Numbered from the stretch's first letter, positions 1 through 9,231 are shown. The stretch: 21,522 bases of DNA from Gp6-AA45 sp035652075 (GCA_035652075.1 DASREL010000038.1:1-21522); one strand, 5' to 3'. Numbers and translations are program-made. The notes: generated by a model not told the origin, from the letters alone.

Positions 1-1586
1 GCGTCGAACGCGGTGAACGTACCGAATGCCGGATTCGCGCGGTGTTGCATCGGAACGACGATGATTTTGCCGTCGGGCGACCACGCCGGCTGCGTGAAAA
101 AGATCGGCACGAACACGTCGGGCGCATGCGCGGTCGCGACGACGCGAACGTGACTGCCGTCGGCGTCGGCAACGAGGAGCGCGCTGTCGGTCGGCTGCGG
201 ATACGATCCGCGAACCCATGCGAGGTGGCGGCCATCCGGTGACGGAATCGGTCGGCTATCCGTGCCCGAAATCACTTTTCGCGGTGTGCCGCCGATCGTC
301 GAGATCCTGAAGATCGCGCGCAGCGGCTCGTCAGGCGTGTACATCGAGTAGAACAACTCGTTACCATCGGGCGAAAAGGCCATGCCCCAGTCGCCGATCG
401 GGCCCGGCGGCACGAGCGTCAGCGTGCTCGCCGTCGCCAGTTGACGCAGAAAAATGCCCTGCATGCCGTTCTCGGCCGTGGCATAGGCGACGTACTTGCC
501 GTCTGGAGACACGCTGGCGTCGATGACCGTACCGAGCGTCGTGACGCGCTCGACGGTGATCGGCCGCGCCGCCGATTCTCCGGCGCGGCTCCCACGCCAC
601 GACATCCACGCGACGGCGCCGCCCACGACGAGCACGGCGACCGCGGCGGCCGTCATGAGCGCCGTCCTTTTGGGTCGCGAGGATGTCGTCGCCGCAGATG
701 GCGCGCGAACCGGCGTCGAACTCGTCGACGTCTCGACGGTGCGCATCACTTTCTTCAGATCGACGACGAGGTCGCGCGTCGACTGATAGCGCTCGTCGGG
801 ATCCTTCGCGAGGCACTTCGCGATCACCCACTGCAGTTCGTCGGGCGCAGCGGCCACGCGCGATGCGACGGGCGCCGGCGCGTCGTGGACGATCTTGTGC
901 AGCGTGTCGATCGTCGAGTTGCCGGCGAACGCGCGTTCCCCCGTCACCAGTTCGTACAGGACCGCGCCGAACGAAAAGATGTCGCTGCGCGCGTCAACGG
1001 CGTGCCCCTGCGCCTGCTCGGGCGAGAGATAGCCGGTCGTGCCGAGCACGAGGCCAGCGTCGGTGTTGGCGACGCCGCGCGTGACGTTCGGATCGATCGG
1101 CGCGTCGCTCGACTCGGTGAACTTCGCCAGACCGAAGTCGAGGATCTTCACGCTGCCGTCGGTCGTCAGGAAGATATTCTCGGGCTTCAGATCGCGGTGG
1201 ATGATCCCTTTCGCGTGAGCGGCCGCGAGCCCCGCGGCAACCTGGCTCGCGATGTCGATCGCTTTCTTGATCGGCAACGGCAGCGCATCGCGAAGCGACT
1301 TGCCTTCGAGCAGCTCCATGACGACGAAGACGGTGTCGCCGTCGTGGCCGATGTCGTGGATCGCGAGGATGTTGGGATGCGACAGCGCCGCGACTGCTCG
1401 CGCCTCGCGTTCGAACCGCGCGACCGCCTGTGGATCGTGCGCCGTTCGCGCCGGCAGGATCTTGATCGCCACCAACCGATCGAGCCGCGTGTCGCGCGCC
1501 TTGTACACTTCGCCCATGCCGCCGGCGCCGATCGGCGCGGCGATTTCGTACGGTCCAAGACGCGCGCCCTGCCCAAGGGTCGTCAT
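1..1586 (-). CDS. Membrane Ser/Thr protein kinase with TolB/PD40 propeller (partial, C-terminus off window)
   Basis: Translating the minus strand from ATG at 1586 gives a Hanks-type kinase. The glycine loop GAGGMGEVYKAR is at about 20-31, the ATP-binding Lys is K42 (VAIK), the catalytic loop HRDLKPEN at 130-137, DFG at 150-152, and GTTGYLSPEQ at 182-191. Residues 1-282 form the cytoplasmic kinase domain. A Ser/Thr/Pro-rich linker and one transmembrane helix (about 308-328) follow. Then come repeated SPDGK/SPDGN/SPDGR motifs, typical of PD40/TolB-like beta-propeller blades, presumably outside the membrane. The frame is open to base 1, so at least 528 residues are present and the end is missing. 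This kinase-TM-PD40 architecture is common in Acidobacteriota; the signal and target are unknown. The gene follows lpd on the same strand after a gap filled with 7-base repeats. I see no strong Shine-Dalgarno before the ATG, so the start rests on the position of the kinase domain. Confidence 0.95.
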   Translation of the reverse strand, partial: MTTLGQGARLGPYEIAAPIGAGGMGEVYKARDTRLDRLVAIKILPARTAHDPQAVARFEREARAVAALSHPNILAIHDIGHDGDTVFVVMELLEGKSLRDALPLPIKKAIDIASQVAAGLAAAHAKGIIHRDLKPENIFLTTDGSVKILDFGLAKFTESSDAPIDPNVTRGVANTDAGLVLGTTGYLSPEQAQGHAVDARSDIFSFGAVLYELVTGERAFAGNSTIDTLHKIVHDAPAPVASRVAAAPDELQWVIAKCLAKDPDERYQSTRDLVVDLKKVMRTVETSTSSTPVRAPSAATTSSRPKRTALMTAAAVAVLVVGGAVAWMSWRGSRAGESAARPITVERVTTLGTVIDASVSPDGKYVAYATAENGMQGIFLRQLATASTLTLVPPGPIGDWGMAFSPDGNELFYSMYTPDEPLRAIFRISTIGGTPRKVISGTDSRPIPSPDGRHLAWVRGSYPQPTDSALLVADADGSHVRVVATAHAPDVFVPIFFTQPAWSPDGKIIVVPMQHRANPAFGTFTAFD

Positions 1587-1595
1587 GTGCGACCG

Positions 1596-1637
1596 AATTC
1601 TACTTCGTACTTTTAACTTCTAACTTCTAACTTCGAA
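1596..1637 (-). repeat. Degenerate 7-base tandem repeat, locus A (lpd/kinase gap)
   Basis: On the plus strand, six consecutive heptads run AATTCTA, CTTCGTA, CTTTTAA, CTTCTAA, CTTCTAA, CTTCGAA. In transcript sense (minus strand) the unit is GAAGTTA. The array fills most of the space between the lpd stop and the kinase ATG, and it runs into lpd: the lpd stop codon (1627-1629) and its last two or three codons lie inside the repeat. It is AT-rich compared with its surroundings. Function is unknown. Confidence 0.85.
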
Positions 1638-3045
1638 CTTTCTTAGGTCTATAGACGTGGGTAGCCTGACCGAAGAACACTTCGGCCGACTCCATCACCG
1701 TTTCGGTGAGCGTGGGATGCGGATGGATGGAGAGTTTCAGGTCGGTGGCGTTGGCGCCCATTTCGATCGCGAGGACGCCTTCGGCGATCAGTTCGCCGGC
1801 GCCGGGACCGACGAGACCGACGCCGAGGACGCGTTCGGTTTGCGGATCGAGGACGAGTTTCGTCAGGCCGTCAGTGCGATCGAGCGTGATCGCTCGGCCG
1901 GACGCGGCCCAGGGGAACTTCGCGATCGTGACGTCGCGTCCTTCCTTCTGCGCCTGCGCTTCCGTGAGCCCGGCCCACGCGAGTTCGGGATCGGTAAACA
2001 CGACCGCCGGAATCGCGCGCGGCGCAAAGGCGACGTTCTCGCCGGCCATCACTTCGACGGCGACACGCGCCTCGTGTGACGCCTTGTGCGCCAGCATCGG
2101 CTCGCCGACGACGTCGCCGATGGCGAAGATCGACGGCTCGTGCGTGCGTCGCTGCTCGTCGACCATGATGAAGCCGCGCTGATCGACCTGCACGTGCGTC
2201 TTCTCGAGGCCCGGGATCTTCGAGTTCGGCCGCCGGCCGACCGACACGAGCACGCGATCGAACATCTGCTCGCCCGGATCGTTCTTGCCTTCGAACGCGA
2301 CGCGCATGCCCTTCTTCTCCGGCGTGACCTTGACGACCTTCGTCTCGAGCAGCACGCTCTTCATCAGTGTGCTGACCCGTTTGGCAAGGACGTCCACGAG
2401 ATCGCGATCCGCACCCGGAAGGAGACCCGGCGTCATCTCAACGACGGTGACGGCGCTGCCAAGCGTCGCGTAGACGGATCCCAGTTCGAGGCCGATGTAA
2501 CCACCGCCGACGACGAGCAGGGACTTCGGGATGTCCGGGAGATCGAGCGCGCCGGTCGAATCCATCACGCGCGGATCGTCCACCTTCAACATGGGCGGAA
2601 TCGCCGGCTGCGATCCGGTGGCGAGCATCGCATGCTCGAACTGCACCTGCTCTTCGCCGCCGTTCACCAGCTTCACCTTCACGTTGTGCGCGTCGACGAT
2701 CTCGGCCCAGCCCTGCAGATACTGAATCTTCCGCACCTTGACGAGTTGCCCCGTGCCGCCGGTCAGCCGCTTGACGACGTTGTTCTTGAAGTCGCGCAGC
2801 TTGTCCAGATTGATCTTGGGTTCCCCGAACTCGATGCCCCAGCCCTTCGCGTGCCGCGATTCGTCGATCAGCTTCGCGACGTGCAGCAGCGCCTTCGACG
2901 GAATGCATCCGCGGTAGACGCAGACGCCGCCCGGGTTCGCTTCGGGATCGACGAGGACAACGCTGAGACCGAGATCGGCGGCGAGAAACGCTCCGGCGTA
3001 GCCACCGGGCCCGCCGCCCACGACGACAAGTTGGGTCGAAATCAT
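1627..3045 (-). CDS. lpd: Dihydrolipoyl dehydrogenase (E3 of pyruvate dehydrogenase)
   Basis: This 472-residue flavoprotein reoxidises dihydrolipoamide on the E2 subunit and passes electrons through FAD to NAD+. The N-terminal FAD Rossmann motif VVGGGPGGYAG starts at about residue 8. The redox disulfide is C42-VYRG-C47, followed by IPSK. A second dinucleotide motif (VVGGGYIGLELG, NAD+) lies near residue 180, and a TXXXXAIGD-type FAD motif (SIFAIGDVVGEPML) sits before the interface domain. The catalytic H443/E448 pair is in HPHPTLTE. Length matches the family. The ATG at 3045 overlaps the aceF stop as ATGA, which indicates translational coupling and membership of the PDH operon. It could also serve 2-oxoglutarate dehydrogenase, but the neighbours point to PDH. 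The last residues VRS are encoded by an invading heptad repeat and look dispensable. Confidence 0.97.
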   Translation of the reverse strand: MISTQLVVVGGGPGGYAGAFLAADLGLSVVLVDPEANPGGVCVYRGCIPSKALLHVAKLIDESRHAKGWGIEFGEPKINLDKLRDFKNNVVKRLTGGTGQLVKVRKIQYLQGWAEIVDAHNVKVKLVNGGEEQVQFEHAMLATGSQPAIPPMLKVDDPRVMDSTGALDLPDIPKSLLVVGGGYIGLELGSVYATLGSAVTVVEMTPGLLPGADRDLVDVLAKRVSTLMKSVLLETKVVKVTPEKKGMRVAFEGKNDPGEQMFDRVLVSVGRRPNSKIPGLEKTHVQVDQRGFIMVDEQRRTHEPSIFAIGDVVGEPMLAHKASHEARVAVEVMAGENVAFAPRAIPAVVFTDPELAWAGLTEAQAQKEGRDVTIAKFPWAASGRAITLDRTDGLTKLVLDPQTERVLGVGLVGPGAGELIAEGVLAIEMGANATDLKLSIHPHPTLTETVMESAEVFFGQATHVYRPKKVRS

Positions 3046-4424
3046 CCCTGAAGCGCCAGCACGAATGGTTCCTCAATCGCTTGGACGACCCAGCGGAGGA
3101 ACCGGATCCCGTCGGCGCCGTCGATGACGCGGTGATCGTAGGAGAGCGACAGCGGCAGCATCATCCGCGGGACGAACTGGCCGTCCTTGTAGACCGGCTC
3201 GATCTTGCCGCGCGAGATGCCGAGGATCGCGACTTCAGGCGCGTTGACGATCGGCGTGAAGTACGTGCCGCCGATGCCGCCGAGGTTCGAGATGCTGAAC
3301 GTGCCGCCCTGCATCTCCTCGAGCGAGATCTTGCGGTTGCGCGCCTTCTCGGAGAGCTGTCCGATCTCGACGGCAATCTCGGTGACGTTCTTCCGATCGG
3401 CGTTGCGAATCACCGGCACGAGCAGGCCGCGATCGGTGTCGACCGCGATGCCGATGTTGACGTACTTCTTCAGGATCAGCTCTTCGCTCGCCAGATCGAT
3501 CGACGCGTTGAACTGCGGGAATTTCTTCAGCGCCGCCGCGATGATCTTGACGGCGATCGCCGTGACCGTCAGGTTGCCGCCGGCCGTCTCGACCTGCTTC
3601 GTGTATTTCTTGCGGAGCTCTTCGAGATTCGTGATGTCGGCGAGATCGAACTGCGTCACGTGCGGAATCGTCGCCCACGCCGCCGCGAGGTGCTCTGCGG
3701 TTTTCTTGCGCACGGCGCGCATCGGCTGCCGTTCGACGTCGCCCCAGCGCGAAAAGTCCGGCAGCGGTTCGGCGGCCGCGGCGCCGCCGCCGCGCATCGC
3801 GCCCGTCACCAGGCGCTTCGCGTGATTCTTCACGTCTTCTTCGGAGATGCGGCCGTGCTCGCCGGTGCCGGCGACCTGATCGATCTCGACGCCAAGCTCG
3901 CGCGCGAGGCGCCGCACCGACGGTGCCGCGGGAGCCGCGGGCATTTCGGCCGCGGCCGCCGGTTGCGGCTCCGGCTGTCGCGCGCCACGCGAGATGTCGA
4001 CGACCTTGTCGCTTTTGGTACCCGGCTTGTCAGCGGCCGCTTCGCGCTTGGTGCCTTCGACGTGCTGCTCGAGACCGGGTTCGTCCGATGGCACCTTAGC
4101 AGCCGTGTTAGCACCGACAGCCTCCGACTTCGCCGGCGTTGGCTTCGTTTCCGCCGGCTTCGTCGAGACGGCGGCTGCGCCGCCGCCTGCATCGTCGACC
4201 GTCAAAATCGCCTGTCCCACTTTCACTTTGTCCCCGGCCTTGACCTTGACGTCTTTGATTTTGCCTTCGACGGAGGACGGGACTTCGATAGTCGCTTTGT
4301 CGGTTTCGAGCTCGAGGACCGGTTGATCTTTCTTCACCGTGTCGCCCGGTTTGACGAGCACGCGCAGCACATCGCCCGCGGCGACGTTTTCTCCGAGAGA
4401 CGGCAGGTTGAAGTCAGTCGCCAT
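3042..4424 (-). CDS. aceF: Pyruvate dehydrogenase E2, dihydrolipoamide acetyltransferase
   Basis: This 460-residue E2 core enzyme transfers the acetyl group from lipoyl-lysine to CoA. One N-terminal lipoyl domain (about 1-76) carries the lipoylation site K43 in ETDKATIEVPSS. A long Ala/Pro/Lys-rich flexible linker follows (about 80-165). The peripheral-subunit-binding domain is at about 167-203 (SVRRLARELGVEIDQVAGTG). The catalytic acyltransferase domain ends with SYDHRVIDGADG, giving H431 and D435 of the DHRxxDG signature; FSISNLGGIGGTYFTP is also typical. Many proteobacterial AceF proteins have two or three lipoyl domains, so a single one is the short form. The ATG directly follows the aceE TAA (TAAATG), and the stop overlaps the lpd ATG. 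The order aceE-aceF-lpd is a standard PDH operon. Confidence 0.97.
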   Translation of the reverse strand: MATDFNLPSLGENVAAGDVLRVLVKPGDTVKKDQPVLELETDKATIEVPSSVEGKIKDVKVKAGDKVKVGQAILTVDDAGGGAAAVSTKPAETKPTPAKSEAVGANTAAKVPSDEPGLEQHVEGTKREAAADKPGTKSDKVVDISRGARQPEPQPAAAAEMPAAPAAPSVRRLARELGVEIDQVAGTGEHGRISEEDVKNHAKRLVTGAMRGGGAAAAEPLPDFSRWGDVERQPMRAVRKKTAEHLAAAWATIPHVTQFDLADITNLEELRKKYTKQVETAGGNLTVTAIAVKIIAAALKKFPQFNASIDLASEELILKKYVNIGIAVDTDRGLLVPVIRNADRKNVTEIAVEIGQLSEKARNRKISLEEMQGGTFSISNLGGIGGTYFTPIVNAPEVAILGISRGKIEPVYKDGQFVPRMMLPLSLSYDHRVIDGADGIRFLRWVVQAIEEPFVLALQG

Positions 4425-7100
4425 TTACGAAATCGCCGGATTGGGTTTGTCGGGGTTGATGTTGTGCGCCTTGATCGCCTGCTCGACGACCGACTTGTCG
4501 ATCTTGCCGTCGCGCGCCAGTTCGGACAGCGTCGCGAGGATGACGTAGCGGTAGTCGACTTCGAAGAAATCGCGCAGGCTCGCGCGGTTTTCGCTGCGAC
4601 CGAAGCCGTCGGTGCCGAGCGAGACGAGCTTGCGCGGCAGCCAGCGATCGATCGCGTCGGGCAGCATCTTGACGTAATCCGATGCCGCGACGAACACGCC
4701 CGGCGCGTCCTTCAGGCACTGCGTGACGTACGGCACGCGCGGCGTGTCGTTCGGGTGCAGCAGGTTCCAGCGTTCGCACGCGTGCCCTTCGCGATAGAGC
4801 TCGTTGTAGCTCGTGACGCTCCAGACATCCGCGCCGACGCTGTACTTGGATTCGAGAATTTCCTGCGCCTTGATCACTTCGGGCAGGATCGCGCCGCTGC
4901 CAAACAGCTGCGCGCGCAGCTTCGCATTCGGCTGTGACGAGGCGCGGAAGCGATAGAGGCCCTTCAGGATCCCTTCACGCGATCCTTCCGGCATCACCGG
5001 CATCGCGTACTGCTCGTTCATCACCGTCAGGTAATAGAAGACCGATTCCTGATCGATGTACATCCGCTTGATGCCGTCCTGGATGATGACGGCGATCTCG
5101 TACGCGAACGCGGGATCGTAGACGAGACAGTTCGGATAGACCGACGCGAACAGCTGGCTGTTGCCGTCCTGGTGCTGCAGCCCTTCGCCGGCAAGCGTCG
5201 TACGGCCCGACGTGCCGCCGAGCAGGAATCCGCGCGTGCGCGAATCGCCCGCCGCCCAGATCAGGTCGCCGATGCGCTGGAAGCCGAACATCGAGTAGTA
5301 AATGAAGAACGGAATCGTGTTGACGCCATGCGTCGCGTACGCCGTGCCGGCGGCGATGAACGACGACATCGAGCCCGCTTCGTTGATCCCCTCTTCGAGA
5401 ATCTGGCCGTCCGACGCTTCCTTGTAATAAAGGAGCGTGTCCATGTCGACCGGCTCGTACACCTGACCGGCGTGCGAGTAGATGCCGACCTGACGGAACA
5501 GCGCCTCCATACCGAACGTGCGCGCCTCGTCTGGAACGATCGGGACGACGAGCGATCCCAATTCGGGATCGCGCAGCATCTTCGACAGCATCCGCACGAA
5601 CACCATCGTCGTCGACGCCTTGCGCCCTTCGGTGCCCTTGTAGAACTCCTCGAAGAGTTCCGGGGACACCGGCTTGAGCGGCGTCGCGCGCACTTTGCGC
5701 GATGGCACGTAGCCGGCGAGCGCCTCGCGGCGCTGCTTCATGTATTTGATTTCGATCGAGTCTTCGGCGGGACGGTAGAACGGCGTCTTCGCGATTTCCG
5801 AATCAGCGATCGGGATGCCGAAGCGGGTGCGGAACGCGCGCAGCTCCTCTTCGTTCATCTTCTTCTGCTGGTGCGTGATGTTCTTGCCTTCGCCCGCTTC
5901 GCCGAGGCCGTAGCCTTTGATCGTGCGCGCGAGAATCACGGTCGGCGCGCCCTTGTGCTCGACGGCGGCTTTGTACGCGTTCCACACCTTGATCGGATCG
6001 TGACCGCCGAGCGTCATCTTCTTCAGCTGGTCGTCCGACAGGTGCTTGACCATGTCGAGCAGCCGCGGATCCGCGCCCCAGAAATGTTCGCGGACGTACG
6101 CGCCGTCCGACACGGCGTACTTCTGATACTGACCGTCGACGATCTCGCCCATGCGCTTGACGAGCAGCCCGTCGCGATCCTTCGCGAGCAACGGATCCCA
6201 CTCGCGACCCCAGAGCACTTTGATCACGTTCCAGCCCGCGCCGCGAAACGCCGCCTCGAGTTCCTGGATGATCTGCCCGTTGCCGCGCACCGGTCCGTCC
6301 AGGCGCTGGAGGTTGCAGTTGACGACGAAGACGAGGTTGTCGAGTTTTTCGCGCGCCGGCAGCGTGATCGCGCCGAGCGATTCGGGTTCGTCGGTCTCGC
6401 CGTCGCCGAGGAACGCCCAGACCTTCGCGTCCGACTTCGGCTTGAGTCCGCGATCTTCCAGGTACCGCATGAAGCGGGCCTGATAAATCGCCATCAGGGG
6501 ACCAAGACCCATCGAGACGGTCGGAAACTCCCAGAAGTTTTCCATCAGCCACGGGTGCGGGTACGACGACAGGCCGCCTCCGGGTTTCAGTTCGCGCCGG
6601 AAGTTCTCGAGATGCGACTCGTCGATGCGGCCTTCGAGATACGCACGGGCATAGATGCCCGGCGCCGCATGACCTTGAAAGAAGATGATGTCGCCGTCAC
6701 CATTCTCGTGACCGCGGAAGAAATGATTGAAGCCGACTTCGTATAACGTAGCCGCCGACGCGTAGGTCGAGATGTGGCCGCCAATGCCCTCTTCGGCCTT
6801 GTTGGCGCGCACGACCATCGCGGCGGCGTTCCAGCGCACGAGGCTCTTGATGCGGCGCTCGACGTCGGGGCTGCCGGGCATCAGCGCTTGTTCGTCGGCC
6901 GAAATCGTGTTGATGTAAGGGGTGTTCGCGGTGAAGGGTAGCTTGACGCCGTTTTGTCGGGCGTGAATCGTTAACTCGCGAAGGAGCCGCGCGACCTTGG
7001 CGGGTCCGCCACTCTGGAGCACATAATCGAGCGACTCGAGCCACTCGCGTGTTTCTGTGGCATCGAGCTCCGCCTGGTCTTTCGGAGCGATGTACCTCAC
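4425..7100 (-). CDS. aceE: Pyruvate dehydrogenase E1, homodimeric type
   Basis: This 891-residue thiamine-diphosphate enzyme decarboxylates pyruvate and acetylates the E2 lipoyl arm. The length fits the homodimeric AceE type (about 885-890) rather than the split alpha/beta E1. The ThDP/Mg motif starts at D233 in GDGETDEPESLG and runs on to VVNCNLQRLDGPVRGN. Other AceE-typical segments are FFQGHAAPGIYARAYLEGR, HQQKKMNEEELRAFRTRFGI and LLGGTSGRTTLAGEGLQHQD. Translation most likely starts at GTG (7098-7100): minus-strand AAAGGA (7109-7114) lies 8 bases upstream, and no in-frame ATG lies between them. It heads the aceE-aceF-lpd operon and diverges from the M13 peptidase gene with at most about 25 bases between the two predicted starts. 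I see no frameshift or missing motif. Confidence 0.97.
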   Translation of the reverse strand: MRYIAPKDQAELDATETREWLESLDYVLQSGGPAKVARLLRELTIHARQNGVKLPFTANTPYINTISADEQALMPGSPDVERRIKSLVRWNAAAMVVRANKAEEGIGGHISTYASAATLYEVGFNHFFRGHENGDGDIIFFQGHAAPGIYARAYLEGRIDESHLENFRRELKPGGGLSSYPHPWLMENFWEFPTVSMGLGPLMAIYQARFMRYLEDRGLKPKSDAKVWAFLGDGETDEPESLGAITLPAREKLDNLVFVVNCNLQRLDGPVRGNGQIIQELEAAFRGAGWNVIKVLWGREWDPLLAKDRDGLLVKRMGEIVDGQYQKYAVSDGAYVREHFWGADPRLLDMVKHLSDDQLKKMTLGGHDPIKVWNAYKAAVEHKGAPTVILARTIKGYGLGEAGEGKNITHQQKKMNEEELRAFRTRFGIPIADSEIAKTPFYRPAEDSIEIKYMKQRREALAGYVPSRKVRATPLKPVSPELFEEFYKGTEGRKASTTMVFVRMLSKMLRDPELGSLVVPIVPDEARTFGMEALFRQVGIYSHAGQVYEPVDMDTLLYYKEASDGQILEEGINEAGSMSSFIAAGTAYATHGVNTIPFFIYYSMFGFQRIGDLIWAAGDSRTRGFLLGGTSGRTTLAGEGLQHQDGNSQLFASVYPNCLVYDPAFAYEIAVIIQDGIKRMYIDQESVFYYLTVMNEQYAMPVMPEGSREGILKGLYRFRASSQPNAKLRAQLFGSGAILPEVIKAQEILESKYSVGADVWSVTSYNELYREGHACERWNLLHPNDTPRVPYVTQCLKDAPGVFVAASDYVKMLPDAIDRWLPRKLVSLGTDGFGRSENRASLRDFFEVDYRYVILATLSELARDGKIDKSVVEQAIKAHNINPDKPNPAIS

Positions 7101-7108
7101 GAAGATGA

Positions 7109-7114
7109 TCCTTT
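7109..7114 (-). promoter_or_regulatory. Shine-Dalgarno that fixes the GTG start of aceE
   Basis: TCCTTT on the plus strand is AAAGGA on the minus strand, 8 bases before the GTG at 7100. It is the best ribosome-binding site in this divergent gap and supports GTG as the initiation codon. Confidence 0.7.
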
Positions 7115-7125
7115 CAGCTCGTCGG

Positions 7126-9231
7126 ATGTGTCGGCGTAACAGCCCTCAAGCTGTAGGCCAATCAGTAATTGTACGCTACATCTTCGCCCTCGGAATAGCC
7201 TCGACGCTGGCTGTGGGGTTGTTACAGGCGCAGACACTGCGTTCTTCAACGCCGGCCTTGCGGCCTGCGGGCGTCGAGGTCGCATCGCTCGATCGCGGCG
7301 CCGATCCGTGTAACGACTTCTATCAGTTCGCGTGCGGCGGCTGGGTCGCGAAGAATCCGGTCCCCGCGGATCGCCGATCGTGGGGACGCTTCCAGGAAGT
7401 GCAGGACCGGAACTTCACAATCCTGCGCCGCATCCTCGAGTCGCCGAACGCGGGCCGTGACGTCGAAAAGGCGCAGGCGTACTACGCCGCGTGCATGGAC
7501 GAACAGGCGATCGACGCGCGCGGCCTCGCCGCGCTCCAGCCGGAGCTCGCACGGGTCGCGGCGCTCACGTCGCGCGAGCAGATCCCGGAACTCGTCGCGC
7601 ATCTGCATCGAGCGATTGGCGAGCCGCCGGCCGTGGGAGGCCCCGTTCGCCGCGGCGGCGCGTACGTGCTCTTCAACTTCGGTCCGCGTCCACGGTTCGA
7701 CAACGCCACGCAGTTGATGGCGAACGTCGGTCCCGACGGCCTTGCGCTGCCGACGCGCGACTACTACGTCAAGACCGACGATCGCTCGGTGAAGCTGCGC
7801 GACGAGTACCGCGCGCACATCGCCGAGATGTTGCGGTTGTCCGGCGAGAGCGACTCGCAGGCCACGGCACACGCCGCCGCGGTCCTGACGATCGAGACCA
7901 GGCTGGCGACGGCGATGCTCGACGTCGCCGCGCGGCGCGATCCGAACGCGATCAAGCACCCGATGACGCGCGACGAGCTGCAGACGCTCACGCCCGCCTT
8001 CTCGTGGTCCCGCTATCTCGCCGCGATCGACGCGCCCGCATTCGACACCGTCAACGTCTCCGAGCCGAACGCGACGAAGGCGATGAATGAGATCGTCGCG
8101 TCAACGCCGCTCGACGATCTCAAGGCGTACTTCCGGTGGCACCTCGTCAACGGATCGACGCAGATGCTGCCCAAGCGCTTCGCCGAGGCGCACTTCAACT
8201 TCTTCAGCAAGACGCTGACGGGTCAGCAGGCAGAGGCGCCGCGCTGGCGCGAGTGCATCACCGACACCGACCAGGAACTGGGCGAAGCGCTCGGCAAAGC
8301 GTTCGTCGACGAAGCCTTCGGCGCGCGCGCGAAGGCCGACACGATGAAGATGGTGCGGGACATCAAGAACGCGATGCGCGCCGACATCGACGCCTCACCC
8401 TGGATGAGCGCCGAGACGAAAGTCGCGGCAAAGGCGAAGCTCGACGCCGTCGTCGATCGCATCGGCTATCCCGAAAAATGGCGCGATTACTCGTCGGTGC
8501 GCGTGACGCGCGACGATGCGCTCGGCAACCGCGAGCGGACGACGGCGTTTCTGAATCAACGGCGGATCGCGCAGATCGGCAAGGCGGCCGACAAGAACGA
8601 CTGGAACATGACGCCGCCGACGGTCAACGCCTATTACTCGCCGCCGAACAACAACATCAACTTCCCTGCCGGCATCCTGCAGCCGCCGTTCTACGATCCG
8701 GACCGCGACGCGGCGGTCAACTACGGCGGCGTCGGCGCGGTCATCGGTCACGAGTTGACGCACGGTTTCGACGACCAGGGACGCAAGTACGACGGCCAGG
8801 GCGACCTGCGCGACTGGTGGACCGCGGCCGACGGCAAGGCGTTCGAGGAGCGCGCGCAGTGCGTCGCCGATCAGTACTCCAGCTACACCGTCGCGGGGGA
8901 CACACACATCAACGGACGCCTGACGCTCGGCGAGAACACGGCCGACAACGGCGGCCTTCGCCTCGCGCTCATGGCCTATCTCGCGACGCATGCCGGCGCG
9001 CCGGTCGTCGACGGTTTCACTCCCGAACAGCGTGTGTTTTTGGGATGGGCGCAGGTGTGGTGTGAAGATGCACGGCCCGAGGCCGAAAGACTGAAGGCAA
9101 CCACGAACCCGCACTCGTCTAATCGATACCGGGTGAACGGTCCGCTGTCCAACATGCCGGAGTTCGCGAAAGCTTTTTCGTGCAAGGCGGGCACTCCGAT
9201 GGTGCGAGAAAACGCTTGTCGAGTATGGTGA
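7126..9231 (+). CDS. Secreted M13-family (neprilysin/PepO-like) zinc metallopeptidase, copy 1
   Basis: Zinc endopeptidase of family M13. From ATG 7126 it has 701 residues. A hydrophobic signal segment (about 18-34, YIFALGIASTLAVGLLQA) suggests export, with possible cleavage after LQA. The N-terminal M13 domain begins at DPCNDFYQFACGGWV. The catalytic domain has NAYYSPPNNNINFPAGILQP, the zinc motif H542-ELTH-546 and the third zinc ligand E603 in GENTADNGG. It ends with the conserved CRVW. The start is uncertain. In-frame ATGs at 7090 and 7105 also exist, but those readings overlap or abut the divergent aceE start. None has a good Shine-Dalgarno, and 7126 leaves a long n-region before the signal core. 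The next gene is a clear paralogue, so this is a tandem duplication. Substrates are unknown; extracytoplasmic peptide degradation is the usual inference. Confidence 0.93.
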   Translation: MCRRNSPQAVGQSVIVRYIFALGIASTLAVGLLQAQTLRSSTPALRPAGVEVASLDRGADPCNDFYQFACGGWVAKNPVPADRRSWGRFQEVQDRNFTILRRILESPNAGRDVEKAQAYYAACMDEQAIDARGLAALQPELARVAALTSREQIPELVAHLHRAIGEPPAVGGPVRRGGAYVLFNFGPRPRFDNATQLMANVGPDGLALPTRDYYVKTDDRSVKLRDEYRAHIAEMLRLSGESDSQATAHAAAVLTIETRLATAMLDVAARRDPNAIKHPMTRDELQTLTPAFSWSRYLAAIDAPAFDTVNVSEPNATKAMNEIVASTPLDDLKAYFRWHLVNGSTQMLPKRFAEAHFNFFSKTLTGQQAEAPRWRECITDTDQELGEALGKAFVDEAFGARAKADTMKMVRDIKNAMRADIDASPWMSAETKVAAKAKLDAVVDRIGYPEKWRDYSSVRVTRDDALGNRERTTAFLNQRRIAQIGKAADKNDWNMTPPTVNAYYSPPNNNINFPAGILQPPFYDPDRDAAVNYGGVGAVIGHELTHGFDDQGRKYDGQGDLRDWWTAADGKAFEERAQCVADQYSSYTVAGDTHINGRLTLGENTADNGGLRLALMAYLATHAGAPVVDGFTPEQRVFLGWAQVWCEDARPEAERLKATTNPHSSNRYRVNGPLSNMPEFAKAFSCKAGTPMVRENACRVW

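Noticed and set aside
441..1616. 391-codon plus-strand frame
   Set aside because: Antisense to the kinase, whose catalytic motifs are complete on the minus strand.
3081..4937. 618-codon open frame on the plus strand, antisense to aceF and the aceE end
   Set aside because: Low-complexity Arg/Asp/Leu-rich translation with no domain, lying opposite well-identified PDH genes. GC-rich codon bias opens such frames.
5172..6746. 524-codon antisense frame within aceE
   Set aside because: Same shadow pattern; the opposite strand encodes clear AceE motifs.
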